Notes: generated from the sequence alone by a model not told the origin. DNA of 64,000 nt from Ruminobacter sp964520475 (GCA_964520475.1 CAZFNS010000008.1:14304-78303); one strand, 5' to 3'. Counted from the first letter of the stretch, positions 46,776-59,640 are shown. Translations and numbers: made by a program.

Positions 46776-48374
46776 ATGAGCAAGCTGTTCCGTTCGAGCC
46801 TGATTACCGCAGGCGCCACCTTCATGTCCAGGATCCTCGGCCTGATCCGGGACATCTTCATCGCGCAGCTCCTGGGGGCGGGGCAGAGCTCCGACGTGTT
46901 CTTCTTCGCCCAGCGCATCCCCAATTTCCTGCGCCGGCTTTTCGCGGAGGGGGCCTTCAGCCAGGCCTTCGTCCCGGTCATGGCGGAGTTCCGGGCGAAC
47001 CGATCGGAGGCCGAGACGGCCGATCTGATAAGCCGCGCCGCCGGCACCCTGGGCGCGCTGGTGTTCCTGGTGACGGTCGCCGGCATGATCGGCAGCGGCG
47101 CCGTGACGGCGCTGTTCGGCTGGGGCTGGTTCATGGACTGGGTGAGCGGCGCCCCCGACGGCGCCAAGTTCCTGCAGGCGTCCTTCCTCCTCAAGATCAC
47201 CACCCCGTACCTGTTTTTCATCACCCTGACGGCCGTTTCCGGGGCGGTGCTGAACACCTACGACAAATTCCTGGTGCCGGCGATCACCCCCTGTCTCATG
47301 AACCTGTGCATGATCGCCGCCTGCGTGTGGCTGGCCCCGCGCACGGCGGACCCGAATTTTGCCCTGGCCCTCGGCTTCCTCGCGGGCGGCGTGGTCCAGT
47401 TCCTGTTCCAGCTGCCCTTCCTTTACCGGCTCGGGTGCCTGGTCGTCCCGAAGTTCGGCTGGAACCACCCCGGGGTGGCGAAAATCAGGAAACTGATGCT
47501 CCCGGCCATTTTCAGCGTGTCCGTGAGCCAGATCAACCTCATCGTCAACACCGTGATCGCCTCGTTCCTGGTCACGGGATCCCTGAGCTACCTGTACTAC
47601 TCGGACCGGCTGCTCGAGTTTCCCATCGGCATCTTCGCCGTGGCGATCGGCACCGTGATCCTGCCCGCGCTCTCCCGCAGCGCCGCCGCGGGCGACCGCG
47701 CGGGCTACGCGCGCACCATGGACTGGGGCCTCCGGCTGGTGCTGCTGCTCGGGATCCCGGCGATGGCGGGGATGATCGCGCTCCGCGAACCCATCATGCG
47801 GGTGCTGTTCATGAGAGGGGAGTTCGGGGTCGGCTCGGCGGAGCACGCCGCGCTCAGCCTGATCGCCTCCGTGGCTGGGCTGTGGGCCATTATGGCGGTG
47901 CGGGTGCTGGTCCCGGGGTTCAACGCGCGGCAGGACACGGCGACCCCGGTCAAGTACGGCGTCATCGCCATGGGCGTCAACATCTGCACCAGCCTCGTCC
48001 TGGTCTACCCGCTCGAGAAATGGCCGATCGTCGGCCCGGAGGGCGGCTACGGCTACATCGCCCTGTCCGCCGCCACCTCGGTGTCCGCCGCCGTGAACGC
48101 GTTCCTCCTGCTCCGGGGGCTCGCGAAAAAGAACGTCTACCGCCCCGGCCGCGACACGCTCTTCTTCGTGCTGAAGCTCGCCGCCGCCGCGGCGGTGATG
48201 TTCGCGGCGGTCGACCGGCTGAAGCTCGCCGCCGCGGACGGGACCGCGGCCTGGGCGGAAACCGGCCTCGGCCGGGCCGCGCTGCTCCTCGCTCTCCTGG
48301 TGGCGGCCGGGGCCGCGGTCTACTTCGCGGTCCTCGCCGCGCTGGGCGTCCGCCCGCGCCACCTGCGGGGGTAG
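46776..48374 (+). CDS. murJ: Lipid II flippase MurJ
   Basis: MurJ moves lipid II across the inner membrane for peptidoglycan synthesis. The 532-residue protein (E. coli MurJ 511) belongs to the MOP superfamily, with about 14 hydrophobic segments. The N-terminus SLITAGATFMSRILGLIRDIFIA and FFFAQRIPNFLRRLFAEGAFSQAFVPV carry the conserved arginines of the central cavity. LPALSRSAAAGD and FMRGEFG are in the second half. It has its own promoter and is followed by the ribF promoter. Confidence 0.96.
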   Translation: MSKLFRSSLITAGATFMSRILGLIRDIFIAQLLGAGQSSDVFFFAQRIPNFLRRLFAEGAFSQAFVPVMAEFRANRSEAETADLISRAAGTLGALVFLVTVAGMIGSGAVTALFGWGWFMDWVSGAPDGAKFLQASFLLKITTPYLFFITLTAVSGAVLNTYDKFLVPAITPCLMNLCMIAACVWLAPRTADPNFALALGFLAGGVVQFLFQLPFLYRLGCLVVPKFGWNHPGVAKIRKLMLPAIFSVSVSQINLIVNTVIASFLVTGSLSYLYYSDRLLEFPIGIFAVAIGTVILPALSRSAAAGDRAGYARTMDWGLRLVLLLGIPAMAGMIALREPIMRVLFMRGEFGVGSAEHAALSLIASVAGLWAIMAVRVLVPGFNARQDTATPVKYGVIAMGVNICTSLVLVYPLEKWPIVGPEGGYGYIALSAATSVSAAVNAFLLLRGLAKKNVYRPGRDTLFFVLKLAAAAAVMFAAVDRLKLAAADGTAAWAETGLGRAALLLALLVAAGAAVYFAVLAALGVRPRHLRG

Positions 48375-48409
48375 CGGCTCAAAAAATGTTATAAGGCCCA
48401 TATTTTTTT

Positions 48410-48418
48410 TGCTATAAT
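48410..48418 (+). promoter_or_regulatory. Extended -10 promoter of ribF
   Basis: TGCTATAAT (TATAAT 48413-48418 with TGN extension) after an AT-rich patch, 39 nt before the ribF start. Confidence 0.75.
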
Positions 48419-48457
48419 CTCAGGCGTTGCGAACAGTGGTTTTTGAGCGGTCGAGTT

Positions 48458-49429
48458 ATGCGTTTGGTGCGGCACCTGGATGAATACTCCGGAGACGGGC
48501 GGGGTCTGGCTCTGACCATCGGCAACTTCGACGGCGTGCACGCCGGGCACCGGGCCGTCGTCGCCGAGCTCCGGGAACGGGCGGCGCGGGCGGGCCTCGC
48601 GACCGCCGCGATGTGCTTCGAGCCCCAGCCCCTCGAGTTCCTGTCCCGGGACGGGATCCCGGCGCGGCTCAGCCGGTTCAGGGACAAGTTCCTCGGCCTG
48701 CGCGCGCTCGGCGTCGATTATCTTTTCTGCCTGAGGTTCGACGGGGCGTTCGCCGCCATCAGCCCGGGCGATTTCATATCCGGGATCCTGGCCGCCAGGC
48801 TGCGCGTCCGGCTGCTGGTCGTGGGGGACGATTTCCGCTTCGGCCGGATGGGGGACGGCGGCTACGATCTGCTCGCGGAAGCCGGGCGGAAATACGGCTT
48901 TTCGGTATACCGGACGCCCAGTTTCACCCTGGGGGGCGAGCGCGTGAGCTCGACGGCCGTCCGCAGGCTCCTGAGCGCCGGCCGGCTCGGGGAGGCCTCG
49001 GCGATGCTCGGGGAGTATTTCCACATCCGCGGCCGGGTCTGCCGCGGTAACAGAATCGGCACGTCCATCGGCTACCCGACCGCGAACATAAATCTCAACC
49101 GCCGGGTCATCCCGCTGTTCGGCACCTACGCCGTCACGGCGCTCCTGCCGGACGGGCGCGAGCTCCCGGGCCTCGCCAACGTCGGCAGCAGGCCCACGGT
49201 CAGCGGCTCGTGCCCGCTTCTCGAGGTCCACGTCCTCGACTACTCGGGCGACCTGTACGGGCGGGAGATAAAGGTTTCGTTTTTAAAGAAGCTCAGGGAC
49301 GAGGAGAAGTTCCCGTCCGTGGAGGCGCTCAGGGCGCAGATCCGGAAGGACGAGGCGGCGGCCCGCGCCTTTTTCGGCTCCGCCCCCGGGGGTCCGGCGA
49401 GCCTTCCGGGAGCGCCCGGCCCGGGGTAA
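48458..49429 (+). CDS. ribF: Bifunctional riboflavin kinase / FAD synthetase
   Basis: RibF phosphorylates riboflavin to FMN and adenylates FMN to FAD. From ATG 48458 (MRLVRHLDEY) it has 323 residues (E. coli 313). The N-terminal adenylyltransferase domain has LTIGNFDGVHAGHRAV and GDDFRFGRMGDG; RVSSTAVRRLL follows. The C-terminal kinase domain has GNRIGTSIGYPTANI and GLANVGSRPTV. An in-frame TTG at 48443 is less likely. The FMN and FAD it makes are cofactors of the Nqr complex. Confidence 0.95.
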   Translation: MRLVRHLDEYSGDGRGLALTIGNFDGVHAGHRAVVAELRERAARAGLATAAMCFEPQPLEFLSRDGIPARLSRFRDKFLGLRALGVDYLFCLRFDGAFAAISPGDFISGILAARLRVRLLVVGDDFRFGRMGDGGYDLLAEAGRKYGFSVYRTPSFTLGGERVSSTAVRRLLSAGRLGEASAMLGEYFHIRGRVCRGNRIGTSIGYPTANINLNRRVIPLFGTYAVTALLPDGRELPGLANVGSRPTVSGSCPLLEVHVLDYSGDLYGREIKVSFLKKLRDEEKFPSVEALRAQIRKDEAAARAFFGSAPGGPASLPGAPGPG

Positions 49430-49439
49430 CGACAGCGGC

Positions 49440-49462
49440 GCCGCCCGGCGGGCGGCTTTTTT
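49440..49462 (+). terminator. Terminator-like hairpin between ribF and ileS
   Basis: Perfect 7-bp stem GCCGCCC (49440-49446) with GGGCGGC (49450-49456), 3-nt loop, then six T residues, ending 18 nt before the ileS start. Confidence 0.75.
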
Positions 49463-49480
49463 CAGTTATGGTATTTTAAA

Positions 49481-52297
<2,817 letters not shown>

Positions 52298-52355
52298 CGG
52301 CGCGCCCGCGCCCGGCCCGGCGGCCGGACCGGCGCGCGGGACCGGGGGAATGCTT

Positions 52356-52865
52356 ATGAAAAATTTACTCAAAACGGGTCTTGTTTACCTGCCGGCCGCG
52401 GCGCTCGTGACCGCGGCCGACTGGCTGAGCAAGACGTGGGTCGCCGGCAACGTCCCCGCCGGCGGCGGCTTTATCGACGTGATCCCGGGCTTTTTCCGGA
52501 TCGTCCACGTGCACAACGAGGGCGCGGCCTTCAGTTTCCTGGCCGGGGCCGGAGGCTGGCAGAAATTCCTCTTCGCCGCGATCGCCGTTCTCATCAGCCT
52601 GTACCTCGCCGTCCTCATGTACCGCGCCGGCGCGGCCAGGGCCTGGGAAAACACCGCGTTCGCGCTGATCATAGGCGGGGCCCTCGGCAATCTTTACGAT
52701 CGGATCGTCTACTCGCACGTGATCGACTTCCTGGATTTTTACGTAACCTGGAACGGCGTCCCCCGCCATTACCCCGCCTTCAACGTCGCCGACTGCGGGG
52801 TGTGCGCCGGCGTGTTCATATTCGCCGTTTACGAAATTTTCTGCAACGGGGATAAGGAGCGCTGA
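52356..52865 (+). CDS. lspA: Lipoprotein signal peptidase (signal peptidase II)
   Basis: LspA removes signal peptides from diacylated prolipoproteins. ATG 52356 is favoured because GGGGG at 52344-52348 is 7 nt upstream; the ATG at 52350 is too close. The 169-residue product has four membrane segments. The catalytic aspartates are Asp124 in SHVIDF and Asp146 in FNVADCG. ADWLSKTWV and HNEGAAFSFLAG are conserved. Its TGA overlaps the ispH ATG. In E. coli fkpB sits between lspA and ispH; it is absent here. Confidence 0.95.
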   Translation: MKNLLKTGLVYLPAAALVTAADWLSKTWVAGNVPAGGGFIDVIPGFFRIVHVHNEGAAFSFLAGAGGWQKFLFAAIAVLISLYLAVLMYRAGAARAWENTAFALIIGGALGNLYDRIVYSHVIDFLDFYVTWNGVPRHYPAFNVADCGVCAGVFIFAVYEIFCNGDKER

Positions 52866-53821
52866 TGCCGCCGCGCAACTCCGGACGGACCCTTCTGCTG
52901 GTGAGCCCGCGCGGTTTCTGCGCCGGGGTGAGCCGGGCGATCCGCATCGTCGAGCTGGTGCTCGCCCGGTTCGAGAACGAAAAGGTCTACGTGCTCCACG
53001 AAGTCGTCCACAACCGGCACGTCGTCGCGGGGCTGAGCCGCCAGGGGGCGGTGTTCGTGGACAGCCTCGAGGAAATTCCCGACGGCTCCATCACCGTGTT
53101 CTCGGCCCACGGGGTGTCCAAGGCGGTGGAGCGCCGGGCCGTGGAGAAAAGGCTCCGGGTCTTCGACGCGACCTGTCCCATCGTCGACCGCGTCCACCGC
53201 AAGGTGCGGCGCATCAGCGCGCTCGACGAGGAGATCGTCATCGTCGGCCACGAGAAGCACCAGGAGGTGGAAGGCACCCTGGGGCAGTACACCAGTCCCG
53301 TCGGCGCCATCTACGTCGTCAACTCGCCGGACGAGGTCGGATCGCTCGCGGTCCGGAACCCGGACCGCCTGCATTTCGTGACCCAGACCACTCTGAGCGT
53401 CGACGAGGCCAAACAGTGCGTCGACGCCCTCAGGGAGCGGTTCCCGGGCATTTCGGGGCCGTCCGAAAACGATATCTGCTACGCCACCCAGAACCGGCAG
53501 CAGGCGGTGAAGGAGGCGGCGCGCCGGGCCGACGTCGTGCTGGTGGTCGGCTCGAAGAACTCCTCGAATTCCAACCGGCTGAGCGAGGTGGCCCGCCACG
53601 CGGGCCGCGAATCGTACCTCATCGACGATTACGGCGACATCCGCCCGGAAATGATCCGCGGCGGCAGGGTCATCGCCATCACCAGCGGCGCCTCCGCTCC
53701 CGAGTACCTGGTGGAGGAGATCGTGAAATTCCTCGGCGAGAAAGAGGAATTCAAGGTGGAGAACACCGGGATTTTCCGGGAAAAGGAGACGTTCAGCCTG
53801 CCCCCGGAACTGCGCGAATAG
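52865..53821 (+). CDS. ispH: 4-hydroxy-3-methylbut-2-enyl diphosphate reductase
   Basis: IspH makes IPP and DMAPP in the last MEP step using a 4Fe-4S cluster. The 318-residue product (E. coli 316) has the three cluster cysteines: Cys19 in RGFCAG, Cys104 in DATCPIV and Cys205 in NDICYATQNRQ. The diphosphate-binding histidines are in VLHEVVHNRHVV and FSAHGVSK, and the conserved VVGSKNSSNSNRL follows. The gene is translationally coupled to lspA. A short GC hairpin (53872-53890) follows without a T run. Confidence 0.97.
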   Translation: MPPRNSGRTLLLVSPRGFCAGVSRAIRIVELVLARFENEKVYVLHEVVHNRHVVAGLSRQGAVFVDSLEEIPDGSITVFSAHGVSKAVERRAVEKRLRVFDATCPIVDRVHRKVRRISALDEEIVIVGHEKHQEVEGTLGQYTSPVGAIYVVNSPDEVGSLAVRNPDRLHFVTQTTLSVDEAKQCVDALRERFPGISGPSENDICYATQNRQQAVKEAARRADVVLVVGSKNSSNSNRLSEVARHAGRESYLIDDYGDIRPEMIRGGRVIAITSGASAPEYLVEEIVKFLGEKEEFKVENTGIFREKETFSLPPELRE

Positions 53822-54162
53822 CCCGCGCGCTTTCCCGTCTTTTCTCTTCCCGGCGGGCGCCGCCGGCGGGACGCCCGCGCCGCGCGGGCGGATCCTTCCC
53901 CGGGGCCGCCGGTTCGCCGTTTAACGGCCATACCACATTTTTTCGCCAAATTCCACGGCTCCCGCTCGGTTTTTTCTTTTTTTGTCAAAAGTGGGAATCA
54001 CTTTGTTAAATTATTGTGATCCAGTCTTGAGATTGGTGGTTAAAAAATAGCCATTTTGTGGCTCCGTTGTTAAAATTTCGTTGGTAATACGTGTGTTCGG
54101 CGCTTTTTGCGCAAAACGTTTGAGAACGAAAAGTCGATGAAGTAAATAACGGAGGAGTACTC
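53822..54162. other. Spacer ahead of the first pilY1-like gene
   Basis: The first 110 bp are GC-rich palindromes after ispH. From about 53935 the composition turns sharply AT-rich up to the gene. An extended -10, TGTTAAAAT (54068-54076), is the best promoter candidate; TTGTCA at 53992 is a possible -35 for a second one. A clear GGAGGAG sits at 54151-54157. No gene is visible. Confidence 0.55.
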
Positions 54163-57100
54163 ATGACAAGACTCAAAGGTCTGTCCGAGGCAGTCAATGT
54201 TCTGACGATCCTGGCGGGAGCCGGCCTGACGCTGGCCGCGGGGACGGCCTGGGCGAATAACGGCTATCTGTCGGATGATCAAAACCGCATGGTTACGGAA
54301 AACGCGCCCGTAACCGAACCTTTCGGCGTAGGGGGGCTCGGGGTGGCGCCGCTCGTAATGATGACGGTGGGCCGGGAGCACGGGCTCTTCTCCGAGGCGT
54401 ACACCGACTACACCGACGTGGACGGCGACGGCAACCTCGACATCATGTACGACCCGTCGATCGAGTACTACGGCCTGTACGACAGCGATTTGTGCTACAA
54501 ATACCAGGACGGCGCCCAGGGCCTGCAGGACGCCCCTTCCGGCGATTTCGGCTACTGGTACCCGCAGAGCAAGGCGAAGGAGAAGTCGGGCGCGCTCGCG
54601 ATGTGGAACGGCGAGACCAGATCCGTCCGGATCTGCGAGAAAAAGAACCAGTGGTCCGGCAACTTCCTCAATTATCTGACCTCGAGCCGCATCGACATCA
54701 TCAAGAGGGTGCTGTACGGCGGCACCAGGGTGTACAATACCCACGACTCCGGGAAACTCCGCAAGAACGATTACAAGACCACCCGCTATGTCACCGACGA
54801 GGAAACCAAGAGCGGCTCCGCGCTGCTCGCCCATTCGCGGGTGCTGCGCGACGCCCACGCCTGGGGCAAGGTGCTCGGCGACAAGATGTACGGGGGCGCG
54901 TTCACCGTGAGCGATTTCACCGGACTAGACGACACCGGGGCCGGGGCGGACACGGCCTGGTTCTTCGTGGTGGCGTCGCCGGACAACCCCGGCAACAGAT
55001 GGACGTCCAGTTTCATGCGCTACGGCAAGGTCGAGAACGCTGCCATGCCCGGCGTGGCCTCCGACCGCAACGATCTGAATTACATCTGGGACTGGGCGAG
55101 CCGCGAGTCCAACAACTACGAGGCCGATAATTCAATCGCGTCCAAAAACCAGCACCGGGTCAACAGAAAATCCCAGAGCGCCGACGACCACGTCACGAAG
55201 GAGCCTCTGTTCGTGGGCGGGGCGCGGGGCGTGACGGAGACGACCGTGGCGGTCGTGACCTGCACCAAGAAATTCCACGATCCCGAAAGCTGCAAGAATT
55301 ACGGTACGGAAGACGCTCCGATCTGGCAGCCGATCGGCCTTTTGCAGCAGTACGGCGAAGGCACCGCGCCGCGCATGAAATTCGGCCTGCTGACCGGCAG
55401 CTGGCAGAACAACCGCCGGGGCGGGGCGCTGCGCGCGAACGTCGGCGACTTCAGCAAGGAAATTTTCATCGAAAAAGAGGGCAAACACAAACCCGGAGAC
55501 TTCGATTTCACGCTGTCCCAGGGCGTCGCGGCGGGCAAAAAAGGCGATAAGGACAGGGTGAAATGCGACGACGGCGATCTGTGCGGCGTCGTCGCGACCT
55601 TCGACCGTTTCGGCATCGTGGCGAAGAACGACGGCGGCCTGACCAATTACGGCATGGGCGCCAAATCGAACGGCGACACGTGCGAGCGCGCGACGCACGT
55701 GCTGGGGGACATGGCGGTCGAGAAAGGCAACCCGCTGTGCGCCGACTGGGGCAACCCGGTGGGCGAGCTTCTCTACCAGACCGCCAGGTATTTCCGGGGC
55801 ATGTCCATCCAGAACGCCGGCACCGCCATGGACGGCAGGGCGCTTAACATAGGACACGTGGAGGCGAAGGATCCGTATCCCGACGGCAGCTCGTCCTACT
55901 GCGCGAAACCAGTCTCCCTGGTGCTCGCCGACGAAAACATCAGCTTCGACAGCCCCGAGAGCAACTCCGACGCGTACGGCGGGGACGCGGGGGCCATCGT
56001 CGCCGAGACCAGGAGCGTGTCCGCCGAGTACGGCCTCAAGCGCGGCAGCTACTACATGGGCGGCGTCGTGGGCAAGGACAGCGGCCAGTACGAGTTCGTG
56101 CCGTCCCGCAAGGAAATTTCGGATCTGAGCCAGGTGGTCGGCATCGCCCCGGGCGCGGCGTTCAGCTTCGGCAGCTACAACGTGGCCGGCGTGGCGTCTC
56201 TTTACTCGAAAGCGCTCAGAACGACCAAAGGCCCGAACGGCAGCGCGAGCAACCAGTACCTGTCGACCTACGTGGTCGCCATGCAGCCCAACATGCCGCA
56301 GATCAATCTGAGCATCGGCGGGGCCGAGGTCGAGATCCTGCCGTTCGGCAAGACCCCGACGGATATCGAGGACATCGGCGGCCTGAGTCCCGGCACCACC
56401 GGCGGGCACCGGGTCGTCAAGCTCGAAAACGTGAAGCGCAAGACCAGGATCCACCAGTCGACCAACCAGGCGGCCGACTTCTACGTCCTGAACCTGGGCA
56501 ACAACGAAGGCGAGTTCATGATCAACTACGAGGACTTCGAGTACGGTTCCGACTATGACATGGACTGGGTCGTCAATTACAAGTACCAGGTGCTGCAGGG
56601 CGCGAGCGGGGACTGGTACGTGCGCATCCAGCTCTCGCACAACGACGGCGACCCGTATTCGCCCCAGCACGCGGGCTACGTCATCACCGGCGTGGAGCAC
56701 GAGGGCGTGTACATGGACCTCGGCAAGTACTCGGCCGGCAACTACGGCGACCGGGTGAGCAACATCTACGAGCTCGACAACGTCGTAAGCGACGCCTCGC
56801 TCATCAAATGCACCCAGGAAGGGAAGAGCAGCCTCGCCAACGTGGTCACCAAAAAAGTCAGCGACAACGCTCTCAAGCAGATGGCGTGCCTGGTGCCGGC
56901 GGAAGCGTACACGGAAGACGATTACGTCCGCCATTTCTGGAGCGCCGGTCAGATCGACGACTACTACAAGAACCACATCCTTCCGAACGCCGATTTCTAT
57001 TACGCCAACAGAAAGGAGCTTTACAACGAAGGCTACAAGATGTTCGCGAGCTGGGAGGAAGTCAGGGTCAACGGCCACAACACGAATTTCCGCCTCCTCG

Positions 57101-59610
57101 GCGACAAATACTCGTCGGCGGGGCAGAGAGGCGGCCTGACTTCGAGCCGCGTGTTCAAGGTCAGAACCGGCTCCACCGATTCGGGCTGGCTGAAGACGCC
57201 GCTGTGGTTCGCCGCCAAGTACGGCCTCAACAGCGCCAATTCCCTGGCGCGGTCGAATCCCCAGGTCGAGCCCGACAACTACTACCTGGTCACCAACCCG
57301 ATCAAGCTTAAGGACGGTCTGGCCCAGATGCTCAACAAGATTGACCAGTCGTTCAAGACCGGGTCGAGCTTCGTGGCGGAGGGCAACACGCTCACGGCGG
57401 GAGGCTTCGCCTACGGCTCCAACTACGACCCGGCGACCTGGTACGGCAGCCTGGAAAAGATCAAGTACGACGCGGATTACCACTACACGCAGACCTACGC
57501 GTGGAACGCCGCCGAGGCGTTCGCGTCGGTGTCGCCCGAAGACCGCCTGATCATGACCATGGACTACGCCGCCAACAAACTGGTCAGGCTGTACGCCGAG
57601 GACATCGGTTACGATCACAACGACTACAAAGGCTACGCGTCTTCATCCGCGTCGTCGGGCGTGGCGGCTTACGCCGGCTATAACATCGTCCGGGCGCTGA
57701 TGAACGACGATTCTCTGGAGGACGACGCGATCCGGGAAGACGACGACATCCTCGCGTACGCCGACAAAATGGTGCGCTGGATGCTCGGCGAGCACAAGTA
57801 CGAGGGGCTCAACTCTCCCGAGTTCGATTCCCTGAGACTCGAGAAGAACGGGAGCGCGCCGCTGCGCTACCGCGCGGAATCGCTCGGCGCGAAGGATCCG
57901 CTGCGGTTTGTGCTCGGCGATATCATAAACTCCGACGCGGCGGTGTTCGCGCCCGGGAACGACGGCAAACAGTTCATCGCGGTGGGCGCGAACGACGGCA
58001 TGCTGCACATCCTCGACGAGGCGGACGGCAAGCCGGTCGTTTCCTACGTCCCGTCGGTAATGCTCTCGTCGCTGGGCCGGCTGGTCAGGGAGACCTACGC
58101 GACCGACCACTACCCGTTCGTGGACAGCACTCCCGTGTTCTTCAGGGACAGGCAGAGCGACGGCAAGGGCAAGTCCTACCTGTACGGCACGTACGGACTG
58201 GGCTTCAAGGGCGGCTACGTGCTGAACGTCACCGGGCTTTCCGGCCTCGTCGGCAAATCGCCCGACGAGAAGTTCAAAGCTCTCAACGAAAGCGCCGAGA
58301 ACCCGCTCCTGCTGTGGGAACTGACCGAGAAACGGACCGTGACGGACGGGGCCGGAACCCAGACCGTCATGGGTTCGGACTTCATCGGCAAGCAGCGCCT
58401 GGCTCCGACCATGATCCGGCATCCGAGGGAGTACGGCTCGAACTACCCGGCCGTGCCTTACCTGCTCTACGGCAGCGGGTACGACGCGACCAGACAGGGA
58501 CTCCTTCTGGTTGACATGCTGTACAAGGACAACCGCTGCCTGAGCGGCTCGCAGGCGACGTTCACCCCGTGCGTCGTCAGCGAAATCGAAACGCCCGCGG
58601 AAGATCCCTGGGGCAACGGCAGGACCAACGCCCTCGCTCCGGTCGCGACCTACTCCGAAACCGTGGTGGACGAGTTCGCCGACCAGATGCAGGGCTTCAT
58701 CTACCGGGCGCTGTACTGGGGGGACACGTTCGGGAACGTGTGGAAGGTCGATCTGTCCGTGCTCGACGCCAATGAGGACGGCGAATACTACGACGTCAAA
58801 AACTGGGGCGTCGCGGGCGATTCGGCTCCGCAGATAATCTTCAGCGCGACCGACGCCAACGGCGTCGCCCAGCCCATCACCGCGAGGATCGGCATCGGCT
58901 TCAACAACGCCGGGGGCATCGGGCTGCTGTTCGGCACCGGCAGCATGTGGACCGAGGCCGACTACGACCAGGCTTCCAGGCTCTACAACGTGAACCAGTC
59001 CCTGTACATGATCAGAGACTTCAACACGACGGATCCGGAAGTGAACGCCGGCCCGGGCGGGAAACTCGTGCACAGGTGCGCCGCGCCGAGCATGGTGGCC
59101 TCGTCGGCCAACAGATGCCTGGTGCCGCTCACGGAAGCGATCGAGTCGGCCGATCCGAAGAACTTCAAGATGACCGCGCAGGTGGATCCGTCGGTGGATC
59201 TCACCAACGCCAAGCAGTTCGGCTGGTACCTGGACGTGTACTCGCCCGAGGGCGGCACGCTCATGACCCAGAACAGCGGCGCCCGCCTGTACCGCGACGT
59301 GAACATCGTCGACGGGACCTGGTTCTCGGTGCCCGTTAACATTCCCAACGTCGGCAACGCCTGCGGCGGCGGGGGAACGTCCTACGTCCTGAGCGGCTAC
59401 TGGGTCTTCCGGAACAACCAGGTCGATCTCGAATCCGACAGCATGAACGACTTCCTGCTCGGGGAAGGCAAGACCTACGTCGACGCGGAGGGCAACCTGA
59501 GGACCGAATACGGCGGCGACAAAGCCACCGCGGCCGGACCGAGCAGCCAGGACGAAACCACGCACATAACCAAGGCCCTCAAGAGCAGCTCGTGGCAGCA
59601 CCTGTTCTAA
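54163..59610 (+). CDS. Giant PilY1-like type IV pilus tip / biogenesis protein (copy 1)
   Basis: The 1815-residue protein has a signal peptide (NVLTILAGAGLTLAAGTAWA), so it is exported. The C-terminal part from about residue 1245 (DPLRFVLGDIINSDAAVF, VGANDGMLHILDEADGKPV, VPYLLYGSGYD, YRALYWGDTFGNVWKVDL) is the PilY1/PilC beta-propeller. It contains a calcium-loop-like DANEDGEYYD at residues 1535-1544. Near the N-terminus is an EF-hand-like DVDGDGNLD (residues 85-93). The central 1100 residues resemble no domain I can name; a von Willebrand-like strand may be present near residue 579 (KPVSLVLADENIS), but no DxSxS metal site. PilY1 proteins are calcium-binding adhesins and pilus-retraction regulators. 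Pseudomonas PilY1 has about 1160 residues, so this one is unusually long. Confidence 0.85.
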   Translation: MTRLKGLSEAVNVLTILAGAGLTLAAGTAWANNGYLSDDQNRMVTENAPVTEPFGVGGLGVAPLVMMTVGREHGLFSEAYTDYTDVDGDGNLDIMYDPSIEYYGLYDSDLCYKYQDGAQGLQDAPSGDFGYWYPQSKAKEKSGALAMWNGETRSVRICEKKNQWSGNFLNYLTSSRIDIIKRVLYGGTRVYNTHDSGKLRKNDYKTTRYVTDEETKSGSALLAHSRVLRDAHAWGKVLGDKMYGGAFTVSDFTGLDDTGAGADTAWFFVVASPDNPGNRWTSSFMRYGKVENAAMPGVASDRNDLNYIWDWASRESNNYEADNSIASKNQHRVNRKSQSADDHVTKEPLFVGGARGVTETTVAVVTCTKKFHDPESCKNYGTEDAPIWQPIGLLQQYGEGTAPRMKFGLLTGSWQNNRRGGALRANVGDFSKEIFIEKEGKHKPGDFDFTLSQGVAAGKKGDKDRVKCDDGDLCGVVATFDRFGIVAKNDGGLTNYGMGAKSNGDTCERATHVLGDMAVEKGNPLCADWGNPVGELLYQTARYFRGMSIQNAGTAMDGRALNIGHVEAKDPYPDGSSSYCAKPVSLVLADENISFDSPESNSDAYGGDAGAIVAETRSVSAEYGLKRGSYYMGGVVGKDSGQYEFVPSRKEISDLSQVVGIAPGAAFSFGSYNVAGVASLYSKALRTTKGPNGSASNQYLSTYVVAMQPNMPQINLSIGGAEVEILPFGKTPTDIEDIGGLSPGTTGGHRVVKLENVKRKTRIHQSTNQAADFYVLNLGNNEGEFMINYEDFEYGSDYDMDWVVNYKYQVLQGASGDWYVRIQLSHNDGDPYSPQHAGYVITGVEHEGVYMDLGKYSAGNYGDRVSNIYELDNVVSDASLIKCTQEGKSSLANVVTKKVSDNALKQMACLVPAEAYTEDDYVRHFWSAGQIDDYYKNHILPNADFYYANRKELYNEGYKMFASWEEVRVNGHNTNFRLLGDKYSSAGQRGGLTSSRVFKVRTGSTDSGWLKTPLWFAAKYGLNSANSLARSNPQVEPDNYYLVTNPIKLKDGLAQMLNKIDQSFKTGSSFVAEGNTLTAGGFAYGSNYDPATWYGSLEKIKYDADYHYTQTYAWNAAEAFASVSPEDRLIMTMDYAANKLVRLYAEDIGYDHNDYKGYASSSASSGVAAYAGYNIVRALMNDDSLEDDAIREDDDILAYADKMVRWMLGEHKYEGLNSPEFDSLRLEKNGSAPLRYRAESLGAKDPLRFVLGDIINSDAAVFAPGNDGKQFIAVGANDGMLHILDEADGKPVVSYVPSVMLSSLGRLVRETYATDHYPFVDSTPVFFRDRQSDGKGKSYLYGTYGLGFKGGYVLNVTGLSGLVGKSPDEKFKALNESAENPLLLWELTEKRTVTDGAGTQTVMGSDFIGKQRLAPTMIRHPREYGSNYPAVPYLLYGSGYDATRQGLLLVDMLYKDNRCLSGSQATFTPCVVSEIETPAEDPWGNGRTNALAPVATYSETVVDEFADQMQGFIYRALYWGDTFGNVWKVDLSVLDANEDGEYYDVKNWGVAGDSAPQIIFSATDANGVAQPITARIGIGFNNAGGIGLLFGTGSMWTEADYDQASRLYNVNQSLYMIRDFNTTDPEVNAGPGGKLVHRCAAPSMVASSANRCLVPLTEAIESADPKNFKMTAQVDPSVDLTNAKQFGWYLDVYSPEGGTLMTQNSGARLYRDVNIVDGTWFSVPVNIPNVGNACGGGGTSYVLSGYWVFRNNQVDLESDSMNDFLLGEGKTYVDAEGNLRTEYGGDKATAAGPSSQDETTHITKALKSSSWQHLF

Positions 59611-59640
59611 GGCCCGTATCCCGAAAATAAACGGAACCGA

